DNA of 64,000 bases from Citromicrobium sp. UBA3494 (GCA_002377695.1 DFQH01000008.1:1-64000); one strand, 5' to 3'; counted from the first letter of the stretch, positions 20,305 through 30,597 are shown. The notes: generated by a model from the letters alone, not told the origin. Numbers and translations are program-made.

Positions 20305-21384
20305 ATGGTTAAGGGGTTTTTTACCATATTGTGCCTGGGGCTCGTGCTTGGCGCGGCCTTCCTCCTCTTCATGCCGGAGGGGAGCGCATCGGACCGCGCG
20401 GCAAGGGTAATCGCGGACGAGAATATCGTCTTCGTATCGCAGCCCGTCGTGCAGGAAGTGCCCCCGTCGCCGGTTCCCGCAGCCACCGCGACCAAGGTCG
20501 GCGGCGCCACTCTGCCCCCTTCGGTGGACGCCGTGCTCACATCGGGCGTGCTGATCGTCATCAGCAAGGGTTCGCAACAGATGTACGTCTTCAAGGACGG
20601 CGACTTGTGGGACAGTTCGCCGGTATCCACCGGCAAGCCCGGCAAGGAGACCCCTTCGGGTGTTTTCCCGATCCTGCAGAAGCGGGTTCATCACCGGTCC
20701 AACATCTATTCCAATGCGCCCATGCCGCACATGCAGCGGCTGACCTGGGACGGTATTGCGATCCACGCGGGCCGTTTGCCCGGCTATGCCGCATCGCACG
20801 GCTGCATCAGGCTACCCAAGGATTTCGCGCGCTCGCTCTACCAGCTCACCGGTAAGGACACCACGACGGTGGTCGTGGTCGACCAGCCGCTCGAAGTGGC
20901 GGGGCAGGCCAGACGGATGGCGGTTGCCATGCCAGCGCCGCGCCCGGGCGAGCGCGGGCACCTCGTCCAGCGCGCCGAGCCCAGGCTGGCGGATCTGGGC
21001 ATGCCCGCCGCGGACGAACCTTCGTTCGCCGAACCGCAGCGGCAGGTGGCGCAGGCGGAGCCCGCGCCGCGAGAGCCTGCGCGCCCGGCGATGGCCACAA
21101 GCACAGAGCCCTCCGCCGCTCCGGTCGACCTGCTCGAGCAGACCAACAAGCCGGTGCGCGGGCAGACCATCCAGCTGGCCGCGAAGGGCAGCGTCGACGA
21201 GGCGGAGGCGTATTGGACGCGGATCACGACGCGCTTTCCCGAGCTGGATGGCTATCAGAAAACGATCACCCCTGCCGTGGTGCGATCGAAGCAGTATTAC
21301 CGCCTGCGCGCCACCGGGCCGGATGCGCGCGCCGTCTGCAGCACCATGAAGCAATCGGGCGCGGACTGCTTCCCTGTCAGCTAG
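20305..21384 (+). CDS. L,D-transpeptidase with C-terminal SPOR domain
   Basis: A 359-residue envelope protein. Residues 1-22 form a membrane anchor or signal segment. Residues about 80-195 are a YkuD-type L,D-transpeptidase domain with HAG at 154-156 and the active site SHGCIRLP, where Cys167 is the nucleophile. A Pro/Ala/Glu-rich linker (210-280) leads to a SPOR domain (287-357: TIQLAAKGSVDEAEAYW ... YYRLRATG ... CSTMKQSGADCF). SPOR domains bind denuded glycan at division sites, so a cross-linking or lipoprotein-anchoring enzyme targeted to septa is inferred. The ATG at 20305 is preferred over a TTG twelve codons upstream. It is divergent from the VWA gene. Confidence 0.9.
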   Translation: MVKGFFTILCLGLVLGAAFLLFMPEGSASDRAARVIADENIVFVSQPVVQEVPPSPVPAATATKVGGATLPPSVDAVLTSGVLIVISKGSQQMYVFKDGDLWDSSPVSTGKPGKETPSGVFPILQKRVHHRSNIYSNAPMPHMQRLTWDGIAIHAGRLPGYAASHGCIRLPKDFARSLYQLTGKDTTTVVVVDQPLEVAGQARRMAVAMPAPRPGERGHLVQRAEPRLADLGMPAADEPSFAEPQRQVAQAEPAPREPARPAMATSTEPSAAPVDLLEQTNKPVRGQTIQLAAKGSVDEAEAYWTRITTRFPELDGYQKTITPAVVRSKQYYRLRATGPDARAVCSTMKQSGADCFPVS

Positions 21385-21442
21385 GTAGCCGAAGCCTGGG
21401 GCGCGGCTGCGATATCGACGGCGAAAGGCACGGGCCGATTGC

Positions 21443-22498
21443 TTACTCGGTGGTGTTTAGCGTGATCTCCGACCCGTCATCGGTTCGCGCAACGGATGCC
21501 TGGACGACCCCGTCTTCAAGTGTCCGGATCATCTGTGCGAAGCCGGGCACGCTCTCGAACCCGGCGTAGAACTCGGTGCGCATGCCATTCCCGATCGAGA
21601 GGACTACCGGCGGCGAAGCGGCTTCCTCCAGCGAAATCGCGGTTTCGCCTATTTGGGAAACCGTTCCTGAATCGCCGAACACGATTGCGCGCGGTTCGCC
21701 GCTCTCGGCATCGCGGTAGAACATGCGCCCTGGTTCGGACCGACGGTCCCGGCACAGGCGTGAGGTCTCCTCCGGGGCGATGGCGCCCTGGGCCTCATCC
21801 TCCGCCGTCTCGTCATAGGAAAGCGATACGACGGTGGTTGCGATGATCCAGTCGGCCATTGCGAGTGTGCGCCGGGCTGCCTCACCGCGCGGGGGAATAT
21901 CTCCGCATTCGGCGATCCGATAGGCGGGCGGGGCCGTTCTTCCGGATGGGTCCACCGGAAGCCCCGCGGCCAGCATCCTGAGGCGCCGGTCCAGCGTTTC
22001 GGCGTCGGTCCTCTTCGATGACAGGCGAATTTTGACCAGCCAGTTCCCGGTGCGGAAAAGCGCGAGCCCGGTCAACCGGTAATCTCCCACCACCGAAAAG
22101 GTCGCTGCGACACCGCTGGCCTGCCCGATCGCCGCATCGCCGAAAGTGGAGAAAATGGCGCTGTCCGCCGCGATCGAGCCCAGCTGATCGTTCGTGGACA
22201 TGGCGGCGATCGCTGCATCCGCCATCATCGAAACGTCGTAGCTGCCCGACCGATAGACGTAGATCGAAAGGATTTCGCTATCGTCGGGGGAGAAATAGGT
22301 CGTCCCTATATTGTTCTCACCCGCCAGAAAGCTGGTGATCCGGTCACGTGCAAGATCTTTGATCTGCGCAGGAAGACGCACCCCGGTGGGCGCATGCACC
22401 CAGTCTTGCGCCGGATCGACGTCCAGCACCTCCGGCTCTGCACGGGCCGGAGCAGCGCTGGCCAGCACTGCGGCAACAATGATGAGCGAACGATACAT
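21443..22498 (-). CDS. Secreted protein of unknown function
   Basis: A 351-residue protein with a clear signal peptide (MYRSLIIVAAVLASAAPARA, cleaved before EPEV). The mature part is acidic, alpha/beta, with two cysteines around the middle (IAECGDIP and SRLCRDR). I recognise no family. The ATG at 22498 has AAGGGGGG just upstream. It follows the MoxR gene by 76 bases on the same strand, so it may share its transcript. It converges on the L,D-transpeptidase gene, with only 58 bases between the stops. Confidence 0.72.
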   Translation of the reverse strand: MYRSLIIVAAVLASAAPARAEPEVLDVDPAQDWVHAPTGVRLPAQIKDLARDRITSFLAGENNIGTTYFSPDDSEILSIYVYRSGSYDVSMMADAAIAAMSTNDQLGSIAADSAIFSTFGDAAIGQASGVAATFSVVGDYRLTGLALFRTGNWLVKIRLSSKRTDAETLDRRLRMLAAGLPVDPSGRTAPPAYRIAECGDIPPRGEAARRTLAMADWIIATTVVSLSYDETAEDEAQGAIAPEETSRLCRDRRSEPGRMFYRDAESGEPRAIVFGDSGTVSQIGETAISLEEAASPPVVLSIGNGMRTEFYAGFESVPGFAQMIRTLEDGVVQASVARTDDGSEITLNTTE

Positions 22499-22574
22499 AA
22501 GCCCCCCTTATTGAATGGAGCTTACGCAACGCCAGCAGAGCTGCCTAGGGGCAGTTCACCCCGTTCGGTTGGCC

Positions 22575-23423
<849 letters not shown>

Positions 23424-23500
23424 GCGCGGGCCCTTGCAAGTTTGCAGTCCTGTTTCGAAACCTGCTAAAGGCCCGCACGCGGCGCCGCAAGGGGCGCGGC

Positions 23501-24790
23501 CTATTCCGCCAGCGCAAGGATGCGCTTGGCGATCATCATGAGGGTAGAGGTATCGATCTCGCCGGTCGGGTCCATGTGGCTGACCGCGAGCATATGCCAT
23601 TGCCCGGCATCGTCACGCAGCAACCACGACAGATTGAGGACTCCCGGCTCCGATCCACCCTTGTAGCCGACATAGCTCCATTCGGCCTCCTCGGCATCGG
23701 TAAGCGATGTGGTTACGGCCATGATCTCGCGCGCGGTGTGGCCGGGCAGCTCTGCAAGTACGCGCATCAGCCTCCGCTCGTCCTGCATGCTGGCATACCA
23801 TTCGATATCCTCGATCAGCACCGGCCTGCCGGAGCTGAACACTTCCAGCACCCGCTTCTCGTTCACCTCTTCGCTATCCAGCGATGCGAGAATTGCGCGG
23901 CGCCGGGCCTGATCCGCGCTGGCGTAGGCCTCTCCCTGTTCGCTTGCCTTGATGACGAACATTTCCCGCGTGGTGAGGAAGGGGAAGGATTTCTCCGGGT
24001 TGGAGTGGCCGCTCATGCGCATTTCCGCTTCGACCGCCTCGCGCCCCACAGCGCGCAGCACAAGGTCCGTCGCGGTGTTGTCGCTGATCGAGATCATCAG
24101 TGTGGCTGCGGTATGCAGTGTCACCGGTGCGCCATCGGGCCAGCTCTGCATGATGCCGCTGGGGAAGCTCTTGGCATCCAGAATGAGCACATCGTCCCAC
24201 GCCAGGCGTCCTTCGTCCACCGCGCGTGACACCGCGGCGAGTACGTAGAGCTTGAAGGTGGAGCCCAGCGGGAATTGCCGGGTGGCATCGCCATAGGTGA
24301 AAACCGGATCGCCATCGAGCGGGCCGAACCAGGCCGCCTTGACGCCCGAAAGCGCTTCGATGTCGGCGGTAATGCTCTGCGCATCGTCATTGATCGGCAC
24401 GATATCGCGCAGCAGCAAACCGGCGACCTTGTAGGGGGCCTCAGCCTCAAGCGTCATCGGTCCGCTGGCGAGCGCCCTTTCGAACCGAAGGGTGACTGTC
24501 ACGCCGGTCGCATTGACAGGCTCGATCGATTTCACCCCGATGGCCGCGCCGAACTGCGACCTCAGCTGCTGGCTGATCTGCGCGAACTGTTCTGCTGGAA
24601 CCTGTGCCAGGAACCTCTCGGAAAGCACGTCTTGTGCCTCTAGCTCGCCATTGATGAGCGCGACGATCTGTTCGCCCCGGGCTTCGAACCTGCTCTCGGT
24701 CTCGGTTGCCTGGGCATCGGGCGCCTGGGCCAGCGCAGGAGGCGCGACCAAAACGGCCAGGGCGATGGTCAAAATGGCTTGGCGAATCAT
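23501..24790 (-). CDS. Exported beta-lactamase-fold serine hydrolase with N-terminal extra domain
   Basis: A 429-residue secreted protein (signal peptide MIRQAILTIALAVLVAPPALA). Residues about 35-130 form an alpha/beta domain like the NTF2-like part seen in some class A-related hydrolases. Residues about 145-429 are a class A beta-lactamase-like domain with the three active-site boxes: STFK (Ser177, Lys180), SDN at 236-238 and KGGS at 377-380. The last box replaces the KTG of true beta-lactamases, and I see no convincing Glu166-type deacylation residue. An esterase or transpeptidase-like role in the periplasm is as likely as antibiotic hydrolysis. Confidence 0.85.
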   Translation of the reverse strand: MIRQAILTIALAVLVAPPALAQAPDAQATETESRFEARGEQIVALINGELEAQDVLSERFLAQVPAEQFAQISQQLRSQFGAAIGVKSIEPVNATGVTVTLRFERALASGPMTLEAEAPYKVAGLLLRDIVPINDDAQSITADIEALSGVKAAWFGPLDGDPVFTYGDATRQFPLGSTFKLYVLAAVSRAVDEGRLAWDDVLILDAKSFPSGIMQSWPDGAPVTLHTAATLMISISDNTATDLVLRAVGREAVEAEMRMSGHSNPEKSFPFLTTREMFVIKASEQGEAYASADQARRRAILASLDSEEVNEKRVLEVFSSGRPVLIEDIEWYASMQDERRLMRVLAELPGHTAREIMAVTTSLTDAEEAEWSYVGYKGGSEPGVLNLSWLLRDDAGQWHMLAVSHMDPTGEIDTSTLMMIAKRILALAE

Positions 24791-24906
24791 GGATTTCTCC
24801 CTCGATTTCCAGATGTGTTAGGTGCGTGATGCGCCTTGGGCCAAGCTTTGTCGGAACTTCCCTGCTGCGCCATGCGAAGTATAGCGGGCGCAACAGGAGA
24901 CGAATG

Positions 24907-26121
24907 ATGCCGACCGAACAGATCACCATCGAGACCGCGCGCGGCTACGAACTGGCGGGATCGCTTGAACTGCCGACCGGGCTGGTGCGCGGTGCCGCCC
25001 TGTTCGCGCACTGCTTCACCTGCACGAAGCAGAGCAAGGCGGCGGTTGAGGTGACGCGCGCGCTGGCGCGGCAGGGCATCGCGTGCCTGAGGTTCGACTT
25101 TACCGGGCTGGGCGGCAGCGGCGGCGATTTCGGCCGCGCGGGATTTGCCAGCGATGTCGAGGATCTGGTCGTCTCGGCCAACCATCTCTGCGAACGCTTC
25201 GGAGGGCAAATCCTGCTGATCGGCCACAGCCTGGGCGGGGCGGCGGTGCTCGCCGCAGCGGACATGATCGGGCGGGACCGGGTTGCGGCCATCGCCACGA
25301 TCGGCGCACCGGCAGATGTTCCGCACGTGCTCGGCAATATCGAGGGCGATCTCGACGCGATCGAGCGCGATGGATCGGGCGAGGTGACGATCGGCGGGCG
25401 CGCCTTCCACTTGAGCCGCGAATTCCTCGACAAGACGCGGGCGATCGACCTGCCTGAGGAAGTCGCGCGCCTGAAGCTGCCGATCCTGATCGCCCATTCG
25501 CCGACCGACGGGACCGTGGGTATCGAGAACGCGTCCCAGCTGTTCGAAGCGGCCCGCCACCCCAAGAGCTTCATCAGCCTGGCCGGGGCTGACCATCTGC
25601 TGACGGATGCGGAAGACGCACATTTCATCGCCGACATGATCGCCGCCTGGGGCGCGCGCTACATCCCCATGCGGCAGGACTGGCCGATGCCCGAAAAAGG
25701 CGTGGTCGTGTGCAGCGGCAACGGCAAGTTCGGCACGGAGGTCCACACGCCCTCGCACCGCTTTGTCGCGGATGAGCCGAGAAGCTACGGCGGGGACGAT
25801 ACCGGACCCACGCCTTACGACCTGCTGCTCGCCGCGCTGGGCACCTGCACCGCGATGACGATGAAGATGTACGCGGACCGAAAAGGTCTGCCCTTCGAGG
25901 GCGCGCGGGTGGCGGTGACGCACGAACGCGATCACGGGAAGGACTGCGACCATTGCGAGGAAGAGGGCAGCCCGGTCCAGGCGCTGCACCGCACGATCAC
26001 GCTTCAGGGCGATGATCTGTCTGCCGAGCAGCGCGACAGGCTGATCGAGATTGCGGACAAGTGCCCTGTGCACAGGACGCTCGAAGGGCATCTGCACATC
26101 CATACCGCGCGTGAAGACTAG
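24907..26121 (+). CDS. Fused alpha/beta hydrolase and OsmC-family protein
   Basis: A 404-residue cytoplasmic protein in two parts. Residues 1-250 are an alpha/beta hydrolase with nucleophile Ser108 in GHSLGGAA, acid Asp201 (SPTDG) and His230 (GADH). Residues 265-404 are an OsmC-type domain whose two redox cysteines are Cys314 (LGTCTAMTM) and Cys386 (DKCPVHRTLEG); OsmC proteins reduce organic hydroperoxides. The fusion is a known arrangement in proteobacteria, and its substrate is unknown. Two ATGs occur; the second, at 24907, is at the better distance from AGGAGA. It is divergent from the serine hydrolase gene and converges on the membrane protein at 26136. Confidence 0.9.
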   Translation: MPTEQITIETARGYELAGSLELPTGLVRGAALFAHCFTCTKQSKAAVEVTRALARQGIACLRFDFTGLGGSGGDFGRAGFASDVEDLVVSANHLCERFGGQILLIGHSLGGAAVLAAADMIGRDRVAAIATIGAPADVPHVLGNIEGDLDAIERDGSGEVTIGGRAFHLSREFLDKTRAIDLPEEVARLKLPILIAHSPTDGTVGIENASQLFEAARHPKSFISLAGADHLLTDAEDAHFIADMIAAWGARYIPMRQDWPMPEKGVVVCSGNGKFGTEVHTPSHRFVADEPRSYGGDDTGPTPYDLLLAALGTCTAMTMKMYADRKGLPFEGARVAVTHERDHGKDCDHCEEEGSPVQALHRTITLQGDDLSAEQRDRLIEIADKCPVHRTLEGHLHIHTARED

Positions 26122-26135
26122 GGCGGGGCGAGGCA

Positions 26136-26708
26136 TCACGCTGCCTCCAGTTCGTCGGCCTGATGCCGGAGGCTGTGCGCGGCGCGCTGGTTGAGCCAGA
26201 TGACGAAGCCGAAGAAGGCCAGCGTCGCGCCAAAGGGCGGGCCCATCTCGGCGAGGATGTCCCACGCATCGACCTTGCCGATCGCCTCGAACGCGACCGT
26301 TCCGTAAACACCCAGCACGCCGGGCAGAAGAGGCCCGATATACCACATCGGCACCGTGCGCAGTGCCTCCGCCTGGCGACGATATTGCGCCACCAGGTGG
26401 CTGCGACAGTCCTCTTCGGGACGGCGGCGCTGCATCGATGCGCGCCGGTACAGGTTCCACATGAGCCACAGCGTGCCCAGAGCCATCAGCACCATGGCGC
26501 CCGCCATCATCGGCTCGCGGATCGAGACGAACATGACGAAGGCGGGAACCTCCAGACACAGCAGCAGCGCGCCCGCTGCATTTTCGATGAGGTTGCGCCT
26601 GCGCACCCGGCGCTCGAACATGCTTGTCCGGTCCACCAGTTCCTCCGGCCTGGTGAAGGTTCCGGCAGCGCCCTCGGCCTGCCAGATGCGCTTGAGATCA
26701 TCGGTCAT
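26136..26708 (-). CDS. Four-helix membrane protein, likely partner of the ECF sigma factor
   Basis: A 190-residue protein with a soluble N-terminal part (about 40 residues, basic near FERRVRRRN) and four hydrophobic segments. Its ATG (26708) lies inside the end of the sigma factor gene (an 11-base overlap), with GGAGG upstream, so synthesis of the two is coupled. Membrane proteins in this position often act as anti-sigma factors, but I see no zinc-binding HxxxCxxC motif of the ZAS type, so this role is inferred only from position. Confidence 0.7.
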   Translation of the reverse strand: MTDDLKRIWQAEGAAGTFTRPEELVDRTSMFERRVRRRNLIENAAGALLLCLEVPAFVMFVSIREPMMAGAMVLMALGTLWLMWNLYRRASMQRRRPEEDCRSHLVAQYRRQAEALRTVPMWYIGPLLPGVLGVYGTVAFEAIGKVDAWDILAEMGPPFGATLAFFGFVIWLNQRAAHSLRHQADELEAA

Positions 26709-27219
26709 GGTCGGCCTCCGGAAGTTCGAAATGGGCGGCGAGTTTGTCCCTCAGCCGCGAAAGACGGGTGGTGACGGCTCCGCTGGTAAGCCCCGTCACC
26801 TCCGCAATCTCCGCACCCGAATGGCCTTCTAGCCACAAAAGGACGACCTGCGCGTCGAGCAGGGGGAGGGTGCGGATGATCGCATGGAGCCGGGCGAGGG
26901 CGTGCGCATCCGCTGCTGCCTTCTCCGCACTGCCGGCTACGGGCAGCGTCTCGATCTGGTCGATATCTACGGTCGCCGGCTTGCGGCTGTCGCGCCCGAC
27001 ATGATCCGCCGCGACATTATGCGCGATGCGGAATACCCACGTCTTGAGCGCGCAATTGCCGTCGAACCGCGCAAAGCTGCGCCACAGTTCGAGGTGAATG
27101 TCCTGTTCCAGATCGCGCGCCTTGTCGGCATCGCACTCCACCGCCCGGGCAAGCCGGGCGATGGCGGGCGCAAACTGCTCGCCGGCGTGGGTGTAGAGAT
27201 TGGCCTGCTGCCCGGTCAT
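26698..27219 (-). CDS. ECF-type RNA polymerase sigma factor
   Basis: A 173-residue sigma-70-family protein with only regions 2 and 4. Region 2 includes DLEQDIHLELWRSFARFDG and KTWVFRIAHNVAADHV; region 4 includes LPLLDAQVVLLWLEGHSGAEIAEVTGLTSGAVTTRLSRLRDKL, a helix-turn-helix that would read the -35 element. The ATG at 27219 gives MTGQQANLYTH. It overlaps the membrane protein gene downstream. The promoters it reads cannot be told from the sequence; autoregulation is usual in the family. Confidence 0.92.
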   Translation of the reverse strand: MTGQQANLYTHAGEQFAPAIARLARAVECDADKARDLEQDIHLELWRSFARFDGNCALKTWVFRIAHNVAADHVGRDSRKPATVDIDQIETLPVAGSAEKAAADAHALARLHAIIRTLPLLDAQVVLLWLEGHSGAEIAEVTGLTSGAVTTRLSRLRDKLAAHFELPEADHDR

Positions 27220-27308
27220 GCCCCTTTAGTCGCCGAGCGGGGAGGTTTCTTACAGGTGGTGGGAAATTCTTTCCGGATCGTCTTGTTCGCGGGTTCGAAG
27301 GAAGCGGT

Positions 27309-28544
27309 TTAGTCGGGCACCCATTCCACGCAAACGCCATCGCGTTCCAGTGTCGGATCGTCGACCAGACGCCAGCCGACCCGATCTTTCCACCCTGGGG
27401 TATCATGCCATTCGGGTCGCTTTTCCCAATCCAGCCGCTGGCGCCAGGGTTGGTCGTGATAACCCATCAGAAATGCGCGCAGGTCCGCCCGGCCCGTGCA
27501 TGAATCGAACACATCGCTATGGCGCCAGACGTCCGAATCCGGTCCCGGGCTTCTGGATGTGTCGATGATCCAGAAGTTGTCCCTGTGCCGCGTGGCGTGA
27601 CAGTCGTCGCTCTGTGGCTTCGGGACGTCGCGATCCCGGTAGTCTACCGAGTACTTGCATTCGGTACTGCCCAGGCGCGCGTAGCCGTGCGCCATGCGGG
27701 ACAGCCGGATCGGGCGATCATCACCGGAAGTATAAACGACGATGTCCCGCCGGTCGCCCGCGCCGCCTTCCGGTCTGCCGAAGGCGAGGAGGCTGTCGAT
27801 CTCGCCGCCGTCGCGCAGCACGCGGTGCCGGTCGATATCGGGCGAAGCCATGACCAGTCGCTTCACGTGCCGCGCCAGATCGGGCCGACGGGCATCGAGA
27901 TCCAGGACGCCCTGGACCAGCGTGCGTGCGCCCATGCTATGGGAGACGATCGTGATGTCAGTCGCGACCTCCGCGAGGTCGGTGATGATCCGGCTGTTGT
28001 ACTGCTGAGCCCAGCCGATGCTTGCCTCATCGAATACATAACCCTGGCCGTTCGCTCGCGAGGGCCAGGACAGAAGCACGGTGGGGACCGTATATCTGTA
28101 GGAGCGCCGCACCTTTTCCGCCGTTTCCAGAGCCTCGTCGTAGCTGTTGTTGTAGCCGTGAATATAAATCACGAGCTTTCCGGAACTGCCTCCCTCGGCC
28201 GAAACAGCGCCGCTTATGGCAGCAAGCCACGCATCCCTCTCGCCAACGCGGCGGGTGACGCTGGATGTGGCGGGAGCATCGGCCGGCCCGGTCAGTTTTG
28301 CCATTGCAAAAACAGGGCCCCGATGGCTGCGATAGGTGGAAAAACTCATCCCTCCCGCCCGGCAATCGGGCAGACTGGTCGACATCACGAACATGTCGGT
28401 GGGATCGGGCCGATCCGGAAGCTCAAGCGATGGACAATCGCTCGCCGGGGTCTGCCACAAGGCTGGGTCGGGCGCCGGAATTCCGCAAGCGCCCAATGGG
28501 AGTATGAGCCCCGCAAGCAGCAAACGGCCCCCGAAACGCTGCAA
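27309..28544 (-). CDS. Lipoprotein with alpha/beta hydrolase domain (DUF900-like)
   Basis: A predicted lipoprotein of 411 residues. A TTG start at 28544 with GGAGAG upstream gives MQRFGGRLLLAGLILPLGAC, a clean lipobox (LGAC, Cys20). An upstream TTG at 28580 would spoil the signal peptide. The central domain is an alpha/beta hydrolase with oxyanion segment YIHGYNNSYDEA and nucleophile in SHSMGARTL, as in the DUF900 group of envelope hydrolases. The C-terminal part has several Trp, Asp and Cys residues and no known domain. The substrate is unknown; an ester in the outer envelope is likely. Confidence 0.82.
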   Translation of the reverse strand: MQRFGGRLLLAGLILPLGACGIPAPDPALWQTPASDCPSLELPDRPDPTDMFVMSTSLPDCRAGGMSFSTYRSHRGPVFAMAKLTGPADAPATSSVTRRVGERDAWLAAISGAVSAEGGSSGKLVIYIHGYNNSYDEALETAEKVRRSYRYTVPTVLLSWPSRANGQGYVFDEASIGWAQQYNSRIITDLAEVATDITIVSHSMGARTLVQGVLDLDARRPDLARHVKRLVMASPDIDRHRVLRDGGEIDSLLAFGRPEGGAGDRRDIVVYTSGDDRPIRLSRMAHGYARLGSTECKYSVDYRDRDVPKPQSDDCHATRHRDNFWIIDTSRSPGPDSDVWRHSDVFDSCTGRADLRAFLMGYHDQPWRQRLDWEKRPEWHDTPGWKDRVGWRLVDDPTLERDGVCVEWVPD

Positions 28545-28620
28545 AGCACTCTCTCCCGAAGTAGATGCGCCCAGTGGCAAGGTTTAAACTATGTAAAGCC
28601 AGCCTGCCATACGCAAAATC

Positions 28621-30597
28621 TCAGGCATCGATCAGCTCGCGATCCAGGTCGCCCGCCTTGTTCTGGATGAACTGGTAGCGGTGTTCGGGATTGCGGCCCA
28701 TCAGCTGGCCGACCAGTTCCTTCACCGCCGCGCGGTCCTCGAACTCAGGCGGCAAGGTGATGCGGATCAGGCTGCGGCTGTCGGGGTGCATGGTGGTCTC
28801 GCGCAGCTGGGCGGGGTTCATTTCGCCCAGGCCCTTGAAGCGCGAAATCTCGATTTTCTTGCCCTTGAACACCGTCTCTTCCAGCTCGCGCCGGTGTTCC
28901 TCGTCGCGCGCATACCGGCTCTCCTTGCCGGAGGTCAGGCGATAGAGCGGCGGTTGAGCCAGGAACAGATGCCCCTTGCGCACCAGGTCGGGCATTTCCT
29001 GGAAGAAGAACGTCATCAGCAGCGTCGCGATATGCGCGCCGTCGACATCGGCATCGGTCATGATGACCACGCGGTCGTAGCGCAGCTGGTCGGCGTCGCA
29101 GTCCTTGCGGGTGCCGCAGCCCAGAGCGAGGATCAGGTCCGCGATTTCGCTGTTGGCGCGGATTTTGTCCGCGCTGGCGCTGGCGACGTTGAGGATCTTG
29201 CCGCGGATCGGCAAAATCGCTTGCGTCTTGCGGTCGCGCGCCTGCTTTGCGCTGCCGCCCGCGCTATCGCCTTCGACGATGAACAGCTCGGTTTCCGCGC
29301 CGGTTTCACCCGAACAGTCGGTCAGCTTGCCGGGTAGGCGCAGCTTCTTGGCGTTGGTCGCGGTTTTGCGCTTCACCTCGCGCTCGGCCCGGCGGCGCAG
29401 GCGCTCGTCCATGCGCTCCATCACCTCGCCCAGCAGCGCCTTGCCGCGCTCCATATTGTCGGTGAGGAAGTGATCGAAATGGTCGCGCACCGCATTCTCG
29501 ACCAGCTTGGCAGCTTCGGGCGATGTCAGCCGATCCTTGGTCTGCGACTGGAATTGCGGATCGCGGATGAAGACGCTCAGCAGCACCTCGGCCCCCGCCA
29601 TCACGTCGTCCGCGGAAATGTCCTTGGCCTTCTTCTGGCCGACGAGATCGCCGAAGGCGCGCAGACCCTTGGTGAGGGCCGAGCGCAGACCCTGTTCATG
29701 CGTGCCGCCATCGGGCGTGGGCACGGTATTGCAGTACCAGCTGGTTGCGCCTTCGGAGAACAGCGGCCAGGCGATGGCCCACTCCACGCGGCCCGCATCG
29801 CCGGGAAAATCCTGCCGCCCGGCGAAGGGTTCTGCGGTCACGCATTCGCGCCCGGCCACGCGCTGCGTCAGATGATCGGCGAGGCCGCCGGGGAACTTGA
29901 AGGTTTCCTCCGTGGGCACATCTTCGCCCGCCACGCTTTCAGCGCATTTCCAGCGGATCTCTACGCCAGCGAACAGGTAGGCCTTGGATCGCGCGAGCTG
30001 GAACAGCCGCTTCGCGCTGAACTTGCGGGTGCCGAAAATCTCCGGGTCGGGCGTAAAGCTGACGGTGGTGCCGCGCCGGTTGGGCGCCGCGCCGACCTCC
30101 TCGATCGGGCCGAGCGTCTGCCCCTTGGAGAATTCCTGCGCATAGAGAGTTTTGTCGCGCGCCACCTCCACTCGCGTAAGCTCGGACAGGGCATTGACCA
30201 CGCTTACGCCGACGCCGTGCAAGCCACCGGAGGTCGCATAGGCCTTGCCCGAGAACTTGCCGCCCGAGTGGAGCGTGGAGAGAATCACTTCCAGCGTCGA
30301 CTTGCCGGGATATTTCGGGTGCTCGTCCACCGGAATGCCGCGACCATTATCGGCAATCGTCAGGCGGTTGCCTTCCTCCAGCCGCATCTCGATCCGGCTC
30401 GCGTGGCCCGCCACCGCCTCGTCCATCGCATTGTCGAGGACTTCGGCGGCGAGGTGGTGCAGCGCGCGGTCGTCCGTCCCGCCGATATACATGCCGGGGC
30501 GGCGGCGCACGGGCTCGAGCCCTTCGAGCACCTCGATAGAGGAGGAATCGTAATCGCCGCTGGAGGTCGGCGTACCATCGAACAGATCATCGGACAT
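28621..30597 (-). CDS. parE: DNA topoisomerase IV subunit B
   Basis: The ATPase subunit of topoisomerase IV, which separates replicated chromosomes. It has 658 residues. The GHKL ATPase fold shows EVLDNAMDEA (magnesium Glu/Asn), DNGRGIP and GGLHGVGVSVVNAL. The toprim part shows LFIVEGDSAGGSAKQARDR and VVIMTDADVDGAHI. The sequence RKFSAKRLFQLARSKAYLFAGVEI and the gap between domains fit ParE rather than GyrB, as does the short length without a GyrB insertion. The ATG at 30597 is used. It follows the LpoA-like lipoprotein gene on the same strand after 71 bases; parC is not in the window. Confidence 0.93.
   Translation of the reverse strand: MSDDLFDGTPTSSGDYDSSSIEVLEGLEPVRRRPGMYIGGTDDRALHHLAAEVLDNAMDEAVAGHASRIEMRLEEGNRLTIADNGRGIPVDEHPKYPGKSTLEVILSTLHSGGKFSGKAYATSGGLHGVGVSVVNALSELTRVEVARDKTLYAQEFSKGQTLGPIEEVGAAPNRRGTTVSFTPDPEIFGTRKFSAKRLFQLARSKAYLFAGVEIRWKCAESVAGEDVPTEETFKFPGGLADHLTQRVAGRECVTAEPFAGRQDFPGDAGRVEWAIAWPLFSEGATSWYCNTVPTPDGGTHEQGLRSALTKGLRAFGDLVGQKKAKDISADDVMAGAEVLLSVFIRDPQFQSQTKDRLTSPEAAKLVENAVRDHFDHFLTDNMERGKALLGEVMERMDERLRRRAEREVKRKTATNAKKLRLPGKLTDCSGETGAETELFIVEGDSAGGSAKQARDRKTQAILPIRGKILNVASASADKIRANSEIADLILALGCGTRKDCDADQLRYDRVVIMTDADVDGAHIATLLMTFFFQEMPDLVRKGHLFLAQPPLYRLTSGKESRYARDEEHRRELEETVFKGKKIEISRFKGLGEMNPAQLRETTMHPDSRSLIRITLPPEFEDRAAVKELVGQLMGRNPEHRYQFIQNKAGDLDRELIDA

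Noticed and set aside
23501-24790. A clinical-type class A beta-lactamase
   Set aside because: The KTG box is replaced by KGGS and no clear Glu166-type residue is seen, so resistance cannot be claimed.
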